Shown: piece by piece, positions 24,669 through 34,800 of the stretch
Layout of the letters: each line of letters starts with the position of its first letter
Position numbering within the stretch: position 1 is the first letter of the stretch
From: Ancylomarina sp048268005
Lineage (GTDB): Bacteria; Bacteroidota; Bacteroidia; Bacteroidales; Marinifilaceae
Direction of reading: 5' to 3'
DNA length: 64,000 nucleotides
Assembly: GCA_048268005.1 (NCBI GenBank)
Contig: JBLWWJ010000004.1
Span: forward strand, 310,001-374,000
The notes under the pieces: generated by a model
Told to the model about the DNA's origin: nothing
Database searches by the model: none
The model's input: only the letters and a program-made list of their open reading frames with translations
Program-made: the position numbers and the translations under genes

Positions 24669-26507
24669 TTAAATATTTGATTTTTTATTTTTAAACTTGA
24701 ACGGTACATATTGGGAGCCTGAAAAATCAACTCCAGCGTGACTTGCATACTCAAGCATGTTAAGACGTACACCATGAACGATTACTGCCATTCCTGCAAG
24801 AATCATATTCAAAGCATGTCCGCCTAACAAAACAAATATGGCTAATATATAAGCCCCTACCGATGACAGACCATCTCCTATAGCCATTTCGTTAAAGCTC
24901 TGTGCCATTAAAACTGTTGATAAACCAACAGCATAGAGGCGAATATAAGAGATAATATCCGAAAAGCCGTTGACTATGCTTAATGGTAAATCACCCAAAG
25001 ATGAAATAATACCTTTGAAAAAGTTGCCTCCAGAGTGTGAAAATAAGCCAACAGCCGAGATACCTCCAATAAACATCCATTTGGTATAGTCTGGAGCGGG
25101 AATTTTTAATACCATTAGGTTTACTACAATATATAAGGACCAAACGATAGCGATCCATCCTATTTGGCCAATAGCACGTCGACTATTAATAAAGTGCCAT
25201 GCCTTTTGAAGGTGACCAATAGTTAGGTGAATAGCACCTATAATAAACATGACTTTCTGTACCATTATATTATCGCCACCGAAACTTGCTATTTTGTCAA
25301 TAACTAGATGACTAAGTCCTGGTAATTCAGCAATCTCAGGAGAACCAAAGTAGGTCCCTGTAATTATACCCCATAACATTATTGATACACTAAGAGTGTA
25401 TACCAGAGAAAACTCTATGCTTGGCTTAAACTTAAATTTACTGTGTGCAAATAGAGAAAGCAACAAGAATATGAAACCATAACCCGCATCACCCACTAAA
25501 ATACCAGTAAAAAATGTAAAGAATATCATAAATACTCTCGACAAATCTAACTCGTGATATCCGTGTACAAGCCCCATAAAGTTCATTACAGGTTTAACTC
25601 GATCTACCCATTTGGGGTTTTTCAGTAGGGTTGGAGCATCTTCATCATCCCCTTCAACACTCATAATAGAAATTCCAAGCGAATATTTGTTGGCAATTTT
25701 CTTTACATCTTTTAAATGAGCATCTGAAACATAGCACTTCATATAAGGAACATTATCGAAAAGTTGCTCCATTCCGAAAAGTGCATTGCGTTCTAAAAGA
25801 AAATCTTCATGTTCGGTTTGATACGCTTTAAGTAAGTCTGTTTTTTCAGTAAGAGCACTTAAAACCTCATTTGAACTCTTTAATTGTCTGTTTTTACGGA
25901 TGATACACTTATCAACATAGTCGAGTGCAAATTTTGGCGGATGATCCTCAATTAGATCATCTAACTTATCCTCACTATCGCATGATAAAAGAATGACAAG
26001 ATACAAGCCTTTCCCAGCATTTTGGATATATACAATTTTATCTTCAGGGATCTTATTTAAAGTCTCCTTATCTGAAGTATAAAACTTCATATATACGCCT
26101 AACTTTGCTAACTTTTCAGCGTCGTATTTTCCAACTGCAGTCCTCCATCTTGTATACCAAGCTTTATGCTCGATCATAAGATTTAATTCATTTAAAATCT
26201 TATCATGCAAGGCTTGTGCACTAAGGATGTTACGTATCACCATTTCAGGCGATCTGGCCGACCAATGAAGAATCTCTTCTTTAGATTCAAAATCATCAAT
26301 GGGTTCCACATCTTTGAGAATTGAAATGGCCTCGGTTGCCTTATCAATTCTTTCCTGAGATCTTTTTATACTATCTGACTCAGGAGTTTGTAAATTTTGA
26401 ATATGTATACTATCACCTAAAAGATTACCAAACTCTCGTACAGCTTCAGTATACTTATTGCTATTTCCAGGAAAAAAGATTCTGACATCATTTAATTTAA
26501 CTATCAT
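24669..26507 (-). CDS. ntpI: V-type ATPase subunit I (membrane stator, a-subunit homologue)
   Basis: This 612-residue protein has an N-terminal soluble arm of about 320 residues with coiled-coil segments. A membrane half of about seven to eight helices follows (FMIFFTFFTGILVGDAGYGF, then later SDIISYIRLYAVGLSTVLMA). The conserved Arg in the ISYIRLYAVGL helix is the one that faces the ring carboxylate in the rotary mechanism. Its start overlaps the end of subunit D by 4 nt (ATGA), implying translational coupling. Confidence 0.95.
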   Translation of the reverse strand: MIVKLNDVRIFFPGNSNKYTEAVREFGNLLGDSIHIQNLQTPESDSIKRSQERIDKATEAISILKDVEPIDDFESKEEILHWSARSPEMVIRNILSAQALHDKILNELNLMIEHKAWYTRWRTAVGKYDAEKLAKLGVYMKFYTSDKETLNKIPEDKIVYIQNAGKGLYLVILLSCDSEDKLDDLIEDHPPKFALDYVDKCIIRKNRQLKSSNEVLSALTEKTDLLKAYQTEHEDFLLERNALFGMEQLFDNVPYMKCYVSDAHLKDVKKIANKYSLGISIMSVEGDDEDAPTLLKNPKWVDRVKPVMNFMGLVHGYHELDLSRVFMIFFTFFTGILVGDAGYGFIFLLLSLFAHSKFKFKPSIEFSLVYTLSVSIMLWGIITGTYFGSPEIAELPGLSHLVIDKIASFGGDNIMVQKVMFIIGAIHLTIGHLQKAWHFINSRRAIGQIGWIAIVWSLYIVVNLMVLKIPAPDYTKWMFIGGISAVGLFSHSGGNFFKGIISSLGDLPLSIVNGFSDIISYIRLYAVGLSTVLMAQSFNEMAIGDGLSSVGAYILAIFVLLGGHALNMILAGMAVIVHGVRLNMLEYASHAGVDFSGSQYVPFKFKNKKSNI

Positions 26508-27115
26508 ACCGCCTCCTCCTTTTTAGCTTTAACAATCTTAGCAGAACATATCGACAAAGTCTCAGCATCTTGTAAGGATTGTTTGATTTTACGAATTGTT
26601 GCACCTACCTGCGGTATCAGCATTTTCTCGAAAAGTTGTGCTTTAGAACGCGCTTTTTTAAGTGCTTTATTAAGAGGTTCAAACTTAGCCTTTTTTACCT
26701 CTATCATAGCAGTCAATTCGGCCAATTCTTTCAATAAATGAATACCATAATCTGTCCAATACGGAGTACTAGAAAAATCGATATTGATCTCACAAAACTC
26801 AACCTTATCAAATACCTTAATAGCAATACCAGCAATTTTTTCTGGCTTGGTATGAACTTTTTTAATCTTCACATATGGAGAAATATCAAATTCGCTATCA
26901 GCAAAAACAGCACACCATTGCGAAGCCTCGCTATATGTTGCTGCAATTTTAGCCTCAATTCGTTTAATATCTGTCTCTATGGTTTTTATTACTCCTGTCA
27001 GTAACTGCTCTTTAGCTTTAAACTGAGGCAAAGCTTTTTCAAAGGTTGCCAACGAGTTTTTTGCTTCACGCAATCCCGATTTCGAATTCTTATAACTAAA
27101 AATATTTAATGCCAT
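26504..27115 (-). CDS. ntpD: V-type ATPase subunit D (central rotor shaft)
   Basis: This 203-residue protein, mainly two long helices at the ends that form the rotor coiled coil, has a variable middle. The C-terminal helix includes NKALKKARSKAQLFEKMLIP, characteristic of subunit D. It transmits rotation between the A3B3 head and the ring. It is placed between the DUF2764 gene (2 nt gap) and subunit I (4-nt overlap). Confidence 0.88.
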   Translation of the reverse strand: MALNIFSYKNSKSGLREAKNSLATFEKALPQFKAKEQLLTGVIKTIETDIKRIEAKIAATYSEASQWCAVFADSEFDISPYVKIKKVHTKPEKIAGIAIKVFDKVEFCEINIDFSSTPYWTDYGIHLLKELAELTAMIEVKKAKFEPLNKALKKARSKAQLFEKMLIPQVGATIRKIKQSLQDAETLSICSAKIVKAKKEEAV

Positions 27116-27117
27116 AC

Positions 27118-27621
27118 CTACTCCTCCTTATTTTTTTGTGAAAGAATAAGTGCCTTAACTTTTTCCATTCCCTTATCAGGATTGAATGAAAATTGTCTCT
27201 CCAAAAGTTGTAGCTTAAGTTTGTAAATCAATATCTCCGTGAGGTCGAAATTGTGACCAAAAGAAAATTGATCCATGGTTTTCCACATCTCTTTGTTTAT
27301 TGCAAGCTCAGCTTCCAGCGGGTTTAGCAGTGTAAAATCACCAGGAAGAATCTCCGTGATGAAAGCTGCTTTATTAATTTTGGCTTGACGGATATTCGCT
27401 AGTTCAGCAGTTAATTTCTTCTTGAAATTTCGAACGGCAACAACTGCAGAAGTAGGACTATAGTCCTCTTCCCAAAGATCCGTTTTTTGAAATTTCTTAA
27501 AGGCCGATGCTGAAACATTCTCGACTACCCGTCTGTTTAATTCTTCCAAATTAATACTGGGAGAAACATTCAATTGAAGAAACGGCAGACTTGTTATAAG
27601 ATACTCATAACTATTGCCCAT
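27118..27621 (-). CDS. DUF2764 protein of the V-type ATPase operon
   Basis: This 167-residue protein begins MGNSYEYLITSLPFL, typical of DUF2764 proteins. They occur in the V-ATPase operons of Bacteroidota, Chlamydiae and spirochaetes that lack a recognisable subunit C. It is rich in charged helices. By position and helical nature it may replace subunit C, the stalk piece that docks the shaft to the ring; this is inference. It is separated by 4 nt from subunit E and 2 nt from subunit D. Confidence 0.85.
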   Translation of the reverse strand: MGNSYEYLITSLPFLQLNVSPSINLEELNRRVVENVSASAFKKFQKTDLWEEDYSPTSAVVAVRNFKKKLTAELANIRQAKINKAAFITEILPGDFTLLNPLEAELAINKEMWKTMDQFSFGHNFDLTEILIYKLKLQLLERQFSFNPDKGMEKVKALILSQKNKEE

Positions 27622-27625
27622 ATTT

Positions 27626-28213
27626 CTATCCCTCTTTATTAGTTAGTAGCTCACCTAGTTTAGGTGTACAGTATTCTAATACTACCGACATAACTTCTTC
27701 TTCGGTAAACGAAAATTCTTTTCCATTTGCTTTAATAATAAAAGCAGTTTGAGAATCATTGTTTATAGTAAGAGTAATATCCTTATCGGTAATTTTAGTT
27801 TTAACGAAGTTAATCATCGCTTCAGGTCCCTGAAGTTCCATTTTGGTTCCAGCAAACTCCTGCTTAGCAATAAGGAAAAATTCACCAAGGTAATTATCCG
27901 ATTTAAGAAGCTCTTTCGAAATTTCACCAAAAGAGTTCTTAAACAATGTTAGAATTCTATCTTGCAATCCAGCCACAATATCACGAGCTATGCCTTTTAG
28001 CTCAAGTTCGCCATTGTGGAGTATTACAGAAGACTTGTTTTGTGCTTCCTCTTTGGTTTTTTCAGCCTCTTGGTTTGCTTTGTCGATAATGCTTTTTGCT
28101 TCTGCTTTTGCATCAGCGATAATCTTTTCAGACATCTCTGCTGCTTTATCAACAGCATCTGTTTTTATTTGTTCAATTAGTTTCTGAACGTTGTCATCAT
28201 TTCTTACTGACAT
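27626..28213 (-). CDS. ntpE: V-type ATPase subunit E (peripheral stalk)
   Basis: This 195-residue protein has an N-terminal coiled coil rich in Ala, Glu and Lys (ADAKAEAKSIIDKANQEAEK) and a globular C-terminal domain. This is the layout of subunit E, which holds the A3B3 head against rotation. No separate subunit G/H gene is present, so its partner helix is missing or encoded elsewhere. It sits 96 nt downstream of subunit B. Confidence 0.85.
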   Translation of the reverse strand: MSVRNDDNVQKLIEQIKTDAVDKAAEMSEKIIADAKAEAKSIIDKANQEAEKTKEEAQNKSSVILHNGELELKGIARDIVAGLQDRILTLFKNSFGEISKELLKSDNYLGEFFLIAKQEFAGTKMELQGPEAMINFVKTKITDKDITLTINNDSQTAFIIKANGKEFSFTEEEVMSVVLEYCTPKLGELLTNKEG

Positions 28214-28309
28214 AATTGTATCTTTTTATTCTAGTGGCTTGATTTAATTCATTCTAATCAAAGTAAGTTTTGATTATTCTCAATAAAGTTCTTGCCAATA
28301 TTGTTAATA

Positions 28310-29623
28310 CTAAGCCTCAGCCTTATAATTTGGCCAGTAGTCTTTTAATAATTCTGTCGGTACACCAACCTGTATTGGGTCGAAATATTTTGCCAATAAC
28401 TCCCAACATAAATCTAGTCCTTCGAAAAGTGACATGGAGTTAAATGGATTTTCAAGTTGATTGATGAAGTCGGTACGGAATTGACGTAGTTTAATTGAGA
28501 ATGGATCATCACCAGATCCAATTAACGAAGCTTCATGGGCTTTTTCAGCCTGCTGCATCAGTTGGGATACGGCGTCTACTACCTTACGGTGATCAGGACG
28601 AGTATCTGCATTTACATTTTGTTTCAAACGTGAAAGTGATCCGAATAGCTTCAGTTTTCCATCAACAATAAAGAACTGTCCCTCGGTAATATAACCCGTA
28701 TTATCTGGCACAGGATCTTCTACCGACTCAAGAGTTGTAGCTCCAAGTATGGTGATTGAACCAGCACCTTCCATATCGGCAGCTGTTTCGTAACGAGTAG
28801 CAAGCTGTGAATAAAGGTCACCAGGGTAACCCTGTAGCGAAGGAACGTTATCCTGATAGTTAGCAATATCTCTAAGGAAGTTAGCCCAGTTGGTCATATC
28901 AGTAAGAATAACCAAAACATCTTTGCCATCGTTCATCATCATTTTTGCTGTAGAAAGAGCCGTATCTGGAACTAAAAGTCCTTGTCCGATAGGTTCTCCA
29001 GCAATGTGAACGAACATTGTTGTTTTATCTAAGTTACCCGATTTCGAAAGCTCATCGCGGAAGTATTGGTACTCGTCGTATTTAAGTCCCATACCACCAA
29101 TAATAATCGCATCAACTTTAGCGTTGGCTGCAATATTGGCTAATAGTTTATTGTATGGTTCACCAGGAGCAGCAAAAAATGGCACCTTTTGCGATTTTAC
29201 AAGCGTATTGAAAACGTCGATTCCAGGGATACCTGTTTCCATCATCTGGTTAGGTATAAGTCTTACTGCTGGATTTAAGGTTACCGATTCAATATCTATC
29301 TTTTGAGCAAATGAAAGAGGTCCTCTGCCATCGATTGGTTTTCCTGTACCATCGAAAAAACGACCGCCTATATCTCCTGAGTAGCTAACGGTCATCGATT
29401 CGCCTAAAGAAGTAATGGTTGCGTTGGTAGGAAGGTCGAAAGTTCCTGTTAACAGCTGCAAAGTCGTTTCATCCTCGCTCACACGTATCACTTTTGCTAA
29501 GGTTTCTTCATCAGTATCTGGGTTGGTTAGTTTTACCATATGGTTAAAACCTAAACCCGTATTGCCAACAATGTTTATCAGCGCTCTTCCGATACCGTCA
29601 ATTTCAAATTTTTGTTTTAACAT
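28310..29623 (-). CDS. ntpB: V-type ATPase subunit B (regulatory nucleotide-binding)
   Basis: This 437-residue protein has an N-terminal beta-barrel, a central alpha/beta domain without a canonical P-loop (APGEPYNKLLANI in its place) and a C-terminal helical domain. Family motifs include ETGIPGIDVFNTLVKSQKVP and TDMTNWANFLRDI, plus the PGYPGDLYSQLATRYE-type segment. It alternates with subunit A in the hexameric head. Its start overlaps the end of subunit A by 7 nt. Confidence 0.96.
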   Translation of the reverse strand: MLKQKFEIDGIGRALINIVGNTGLGFNHMVKLTNPDTDEETLAKVIRVSEDETTLQLLTGTFDLPTNATITSLGESMTVSYSGDIGGRFFDGTGKPIDGRGPLSFAQKIDIESVTLNPAVRLIPNQMMETGIPGIDVFNTLVKSQKVPFFAAPGEPYNKLLANIAANAKVDAIIIGGMGLKYDEYQYFRDELSKSGNLDKTTMFVHIAGEPIGQGLLVPDTALSTAKMMMNDGKDVLVILTDMTNWANFLRDIANYQDNVPSLQGYPGDLYSQLATRYETAADMEGAGSITILGATTLESVEDPVPDNTGYITEGQFFIVDGKLKLFGSLSRLKQNVNADTRPDHRKVVDAVSQLMQQAEKAHEASLIGSGDDPFSIKLRQFRTDFINQLENPFNSMSLFEGLDLCWELLAKYFDPIQVGVPTELLKDYWPNYKAEA

Positions 29624-31359
29624 ACCGCCTCTGCTGTTTGTGAATTAATAATCTTTTGAATTTTTTTCAGTCCCAAGCTAAACTCTTTTGAGTTTTCCGG
29701 TGTACGGTTCCAGTCAAGAAATGCCTGCTGAATTCGGTTAAACAGTTCATTCATACCATCGTGAGAAGTAATCTCGTCAGATAATGGCATATTCATAATT
29801 GATTTAACATTCTCAAGCATCAATGCAAGACGCTCTTCCGATGTTTGTTGGTCAATTTTGTCGAACGAATCTTGTTGAATAAATACTCTATCAACGACAC
29901 GAGATATTTCGTATTTCATAAAGTTTTCAAGAGTGATAGAATCACGCCCTTCGAGAACGATACTGTTGGCGATAGATTCTCCCAGCTTAAGCATAGCTAG
30001 AATTGTATTTTTATCTTCTTGAGAGATAAATCCTTCGTATGACGAGTAACTGTCTTTTGTACGGTCGATTGCAGGATACATTTTCGCATTGGCTAAATCA
30101 CGGCTTAGGCCAAGAAATGCTCCAGATGAATCCTGAGATGCTTTTGTTACTGGCTCGGTAAAGTCACCACCTGCTGGAGATACTGTACCTGCAATTGCAA
30201 GAGAACCACCTGAGCCTTGATCTACACCAGCTCTTTGGTATAATCCTTTTATCAATTGAGGAATATCCATTGGAAATGCTTCTGGCCCTGGAATATCACC
30301 ACGCTTAGCCGAAAGTTCTCGAAGTGCTTGTGCCCATCTACTAGTAGAGTCGGCTAATAATAACACATCAAGTCCTTGAAGACGATAGAATTCTCCAATA
30401 GCAATAGCAATAAAAATTGATGCTTCACGAGCTGCTACTGGCATTGAACTGGTATTTGCGATAATACACATACGCTCAAGTAATGAGTTGCCATGTTTAT
30501 CTAACAAACTTGGAAAATCTTTAAAAATCTCAACTGCTTCACCAGCACGCTCACCACATGCCGCAATAATAGCAATATCGATATCGGAATTTTTACATAA
30601 AGCATGCTGTAAAACTGTTTTTCCTGCACCAAAAGGACCAGGAATAACAACAGTTCCACCATAAGCTAATGGGAATAGTGCATCAATAATACGCATACCC
30701 GTAGGTATGGGCTTAGTTGGTACAGAACGAGTAACAAATGGTAATGGAATTTTTATCGGCCAATCGAAGGACATAGCCAACTTATATTCTTTCCCTTGTT
30801 CGTCTTTAGCCCAAACGACTGTATCAATTACAGTATATTTTCCAGCTTCTACAACTTTTGTAATTTCAAGCTCTTTGCTGATATTAAAAGGGACAAAAAT
30901 TCTAAAGTCGAATTTTTGCTCTTTTGTCATTCCTAAAATATCACCAGCCTTAACTTTATCGCCAATATTCACTTCCGGTTTAAAATCCCATAATGTGTCG
31001 GTATGTAAAGGAATAGTACTAACTCCTCTGCCTAGATATGAAGAATCCTTAGCCATATCGAACAATGGTTTTTGAAGTCCATCGTAGGTTGAGGTTAATA
31101 ATCCTGGGCCTAGTTTTACGGTTACAGCTTTTCCGGTAAACAAAACTTCGTAGCCAATTTTCGCTCCAGTAAGTGATTCAAAAACCTGAATTTCGGCAAT
31201 TTTTCCTTTTTTAATTTGGGTAACCTCTCCTGAAACAAATAAGTCGTCTCCTACTTTAATTTTAACTACCTCATTCATTCGGGCAGTTGTTTCAAAGCGC
31301 ACAAGTACTAATGCATCCTGAATATCTATAAGATATCCTTTTCTTAATATTTCATCCAT
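29617..31359 (-). CDS. ntpA: V-type ATPase subunit A (catalytic)
   Basis: This 580-residue catalytic subunit has the Walker A motif PGPFGAGKTVLQH. The arginine-finger and adenine-pocket regions (SSRWAQALRELS, RGDIPGPEAFP) are intact, as is the non-homologous insertion unique to A subunits (about residues 115-185). It hydrolyses or synthesises ATP coupled to ion flow. It is the first gene of the A-B-E-DUF2764-D-I-K operon, with a gap of over 500 nt upstream holding the regulatory block shared with nhaD. Confidence 0.97.
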   Translation of the reverse strand: MDEILRKGYLIDIQDALVLVRFETTARMNEVVKIKVGDDLFVSGEVTQIKKGKIAEIQVFESLTGAKIGYEVLFTGKAVTVKLGPGLLTSTYDGLQKPLFDMAKDSSYLGRGVSTIPLHTDTLWDFKPEVNIGDKVKAGDILGMTKEQKFDFRIFVPFNISKELEITKVVEAGKYTVIDTVVWAKDEQGKEYKLAMSFDWPIKIPLPFVTRSVPTKPIPTGMRIIDALFPLAYGGTVVIPGPFGAGKTVLQHALCKNSDIDIAIIAACGERAGEAVEIFKDFPSLLDKHGNSLLERMCIIANTSSMPVAAREASIFIAIAIGEFYRLQGLDVLLLADSTSRWAQALRELSAKRGDIPGPEAFPMDIPQLIKGLYQRAGVDQGSGGSLAIAGTVSPAGGDFTEPVTKASQDSSGAFLGLSRDLANAKMYPAIDRTKDSYSSYEGFISQEDKNTILAMLKLGESIANSIVLEGRDSITLENFMKYEISRVVDRVFIQQDSFDKIDQQTSEERLALMLENVKSIMNMPLSDEITSHDGMNELFNRIQQAFLDWNRTPENSKEFSLGLKKIQKIINSQTAEAVC

Positions 31360-31875
31360 TTGGTATCGTTATATTAAAAAAAATAGTTCCGTCTAATTAA
31401 ATAAAATTATTTCTATTAAACCGAATCATCATTTATATTATCTTAAGCTATTGTGTTTGTCATTATTTTACTTCCGTTAATATCAGATCAACACCCTCTG
31501 TTATTATAGTATAAATTCAACCTTTGATTGAATGTTTTTGGATTAAATAAGGCACTAATATAGTAATATTTGTAAACTAGAAAGCGATTTACTCAGCTCG
31601 AATTCTAAATAAGACTTGTAATTCTTTTATTTAGATCGAGTTTATATTGAGTTGATTAGAATGTAGAATAACTGGTTCTGTGGGGAGTTTAGAGGGGATT
31701 CAATGTGTGTGTAATGTATAAAGGGCTTAGGTACTCAAATTGATTCTTCAATCAATCACACGGCTCTTAGATTATTAAAGATATTTTACGGGTGGGGGAG
31801 TATTGTATATTTTGTCAATTTTGAATACTCATAAATACTTCGATCTAATTACTCACTGAAAATTACACCGAGCTT
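31360..31875. other. 516-nt intergenic region upstream of the V-ATPase operon
   Basis: Very AT-rich; contains the block 31550-31702 shared with the nhaD upstream region. A small perfect hairpin lies at 31739-31756 (ATTGATT, loop CTTC). No ORF or clear tamB terminator is seen. Confidence 0.5.
31550..31702 (-). promoter_or_regulatory. V-ATPase upstream block, homologous to the nhaD upstream block
   Basis: Gap-free alignment to 23773-23925, offset 7777. It lies 191-343 nt upstream of the ntpA start, so if it contains the promoter the V-ATPase mRNA has a leader of about 190 nt. Confidence 0.65.
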
Positions 31876-34800
31876 TTATTTAGTCGTATTTTTTTTTTCT
31901 TTTTTTCTGAGAAAAGCTATGTATTTTCTAAATAATTCACCAACAGTATTGAAATCTTCTTTATAAAATATACCAACACCTTGGGTGTTTCGAGAGGCAT
32001 AATCAGATAAATATTCGTTAGATCGGGTAAAAGCTTTCATTTGTAACTTACCTTTTTGGTCAAGTTTTATATTCACATCAAAATCTCCTACAATATCATT
32101 GTCCTGATTTTGGTTGGAGTTAGTGCCCAAATTACCATTGATGGTGACTTTATCGTCAAAAATTTGTGTTGAAAGTGCGAATTCGATTTCATCACCAGTA
32201 ATGTTATCCCCAGGGCGGTAACTGAAACCAACATCAAATTTGTTACTGATCTGACTAAGCCAGTTAGATAATTGATTGGATAGTAATTCACTCGTTGTGA
32301 CTCCAACAGCATAGCTTGAATTTTTGTTTTCAAACTCAGGGTCTGTAGATCTCATATACTCCGGAGTATAAAAACGATTCAATACGAGTAAAGATAAAAT
32401 TTGTTTGTTCATTTCATCTTCAGTTGAAAAGAGAGCTTCTAAAATACTTTGAGTTTGCTGATCTAATGATGGAAAATCGATGTCAAAACGAATATTAGGA
32501 TTACTCAGTTGCTGGCTAAGGTTCATATTGCACTGAACTTGAATCTTTTTAGTATTATCGACGTAAGGGGTATTTAGTAAAAGATCGTAAAGCGTTGTCT
32601 TTACATTGTATATGGCATTAATATCTATTGTTGCGCTATAAGGATCCCCATTCCACTTAATAGTTCCGCCATTTGATAAATCAAATTTCTTGTTAATTAC
32701 ATTCTGAAGTGTAAACAAATAACTTCCCGTATTGATGGTATAGTTACCATATATATTAAAATCTCCTTTGGTATCAATACCTAACTTAAGGTTACCTGTA
32801 CCATTAGCTTTTATGATATCACCAATTTTAGGATCTAAGATAATCTGTATGTCGGTTTCAGGCGTAACTTCAAGGTTGCAATTTAGTTTGATACCACTAA
32901 GGTCAATATCATATTTTTCCTTTACAACTTCTGCTGTTTCGTAGGAATTAATGAAAGTGATAAAATTACTTTTTTCGATATCACCGGTCTTATTAAGAGG
33001 AATGTAAATTCTGGTATCCTTATCTGTTTTAGCATCAATTTCGATTTCGATATCATCAGGCGAACCATATAAGTGAGTGATACCAGTCATATAAGCTTGA
33101 CCGTATAAAAGCTCATTATCGGTTATTTTTGTATTTAGAAGTTTGAAGTTTTTGGTGCTTAATGCTAAATCCAGATTAATTGTTTTGAAATCATTTAGTG
33201 CGATTGCGCCATAAATTTCAGCAATATTATCTTCAGAATCATAGAATTTAAAATTATTAAACTGAATTTCTTGTGCCGTGAAAATAATACTGTCATTACA
33301 GGTGTATGTGGTTTGTAGTTCCTCTATCTTGAAGCTTGTATCAAGAAATTTAAGCTTACCATAAAAGCGTGGTAAACTGGTAGGGCCTTCTACTTTCATG
33401 AATCCACCCAAACGTCCTTCTAGCTCCGATATATTTCCTTCTAAATAGGGACGAAGGACATTCAAACGCATAGAATCTAAGTTGAGGCTTAGGTTAATTG
33501 AATCTGATGCAGGAAAATAGTCTCCTTCAATATTAATCTCTCGCTTATTGTTATAAATGGCATGTGATTTTATCGAGAGCTTTTGTTCAATTTTGTCCCA
33601 ATCACTTTTCAGATGGAAATCTCCAATTGTATCTCTGTTGAAAGTTAAATCATCCAATATAAGATCTGCTTTAGTCAAACGATCACCATAAAAATCAGAA
33701 ACTTGAAAATAGCCTCTGGTATTACCATCAACACCTAAATTTTTGCTATTTGTAATCGTATTTATATTTTTCAAGCTGATATCATTAATCTCACACTTGA
33801 TCATATCTTCAACTTGATTTGAAACTTTTCCGTCTATTGAAAAAAATTGTTCATCTTGACTAATTTTAAATTGATCGATGGTATAGCTTGTACTATCAAT
33901 TTGAATATGGGATTGACGAATTTGCCAAGTGCTATCTGCTAGAATCACTGTACTAGGTAGGATATCAATTTCCCATTTTGGATCTTTGCCTAATGCCTTA
34001 GAACTAGCTGTTCCGATGACAGATAATGAGCCACTATAGGTTTTTGCACCCCAATTATTCCAGTTTAAATCGTATCGAAGTTGATTGTTTTGGGCTTCAA
34101 TTTGATGCGAAAGATTGAAAATGTTATAGTCCTCTGTAAATGATAATTTATCACTACGTCCTTTTAAACTAAGTTTATTATGGTCGGTATCTAGGCTAAC
34201 TTTAATCCCCTCTATTAACTTTGAATCGTAATTTAAGGATGGAATGTCAAGTTTAAGATTTAGAGAATGTTCTTTGGCATTTATTTCTCCACTCAACTGA
34301 CTTTGAGGAGCCAGGCTTACTTCAGGGTAAATAAGTTCTGTTAATTCAGAATTCTCTTTTAAAAGAAAATCGAATTTAAATTTATTGGTCGAATCAATTT
34401 TAGTGTATGAAGAATCCGGCGCATAAGCAGGTAAGTAGTAGTATATCATGTTTGATAAGGAAGAAACAAGTTCGTCAAGTTCGTAATTTCCTTTTACGTT
34501 TAAATCAGCTAAATCTGATACTAAATCAAATTGTTTGAATTCTGGAGTGGTTTTAGAATCGATTTTAATTTCATCTAAATTAAATTTTCCTCTGCCATTT
34601 TTGTATTCAATATCATTGATAAAGATAGTACCGTTCGCATCATCAAATCGAGAGCCAGTAAAATTTGCATTTAAACTCAAATTAAGTTCTGCGAGTTCAT
34701 CTTTTGTATTTAGGTGTAGCGGAAATAATTTGGCATTCTTCAATTGAGAGTCGAAATTAACTTCTGGAGTTTCTTTCGAAAAATCGATTTTCCCTGTAAA

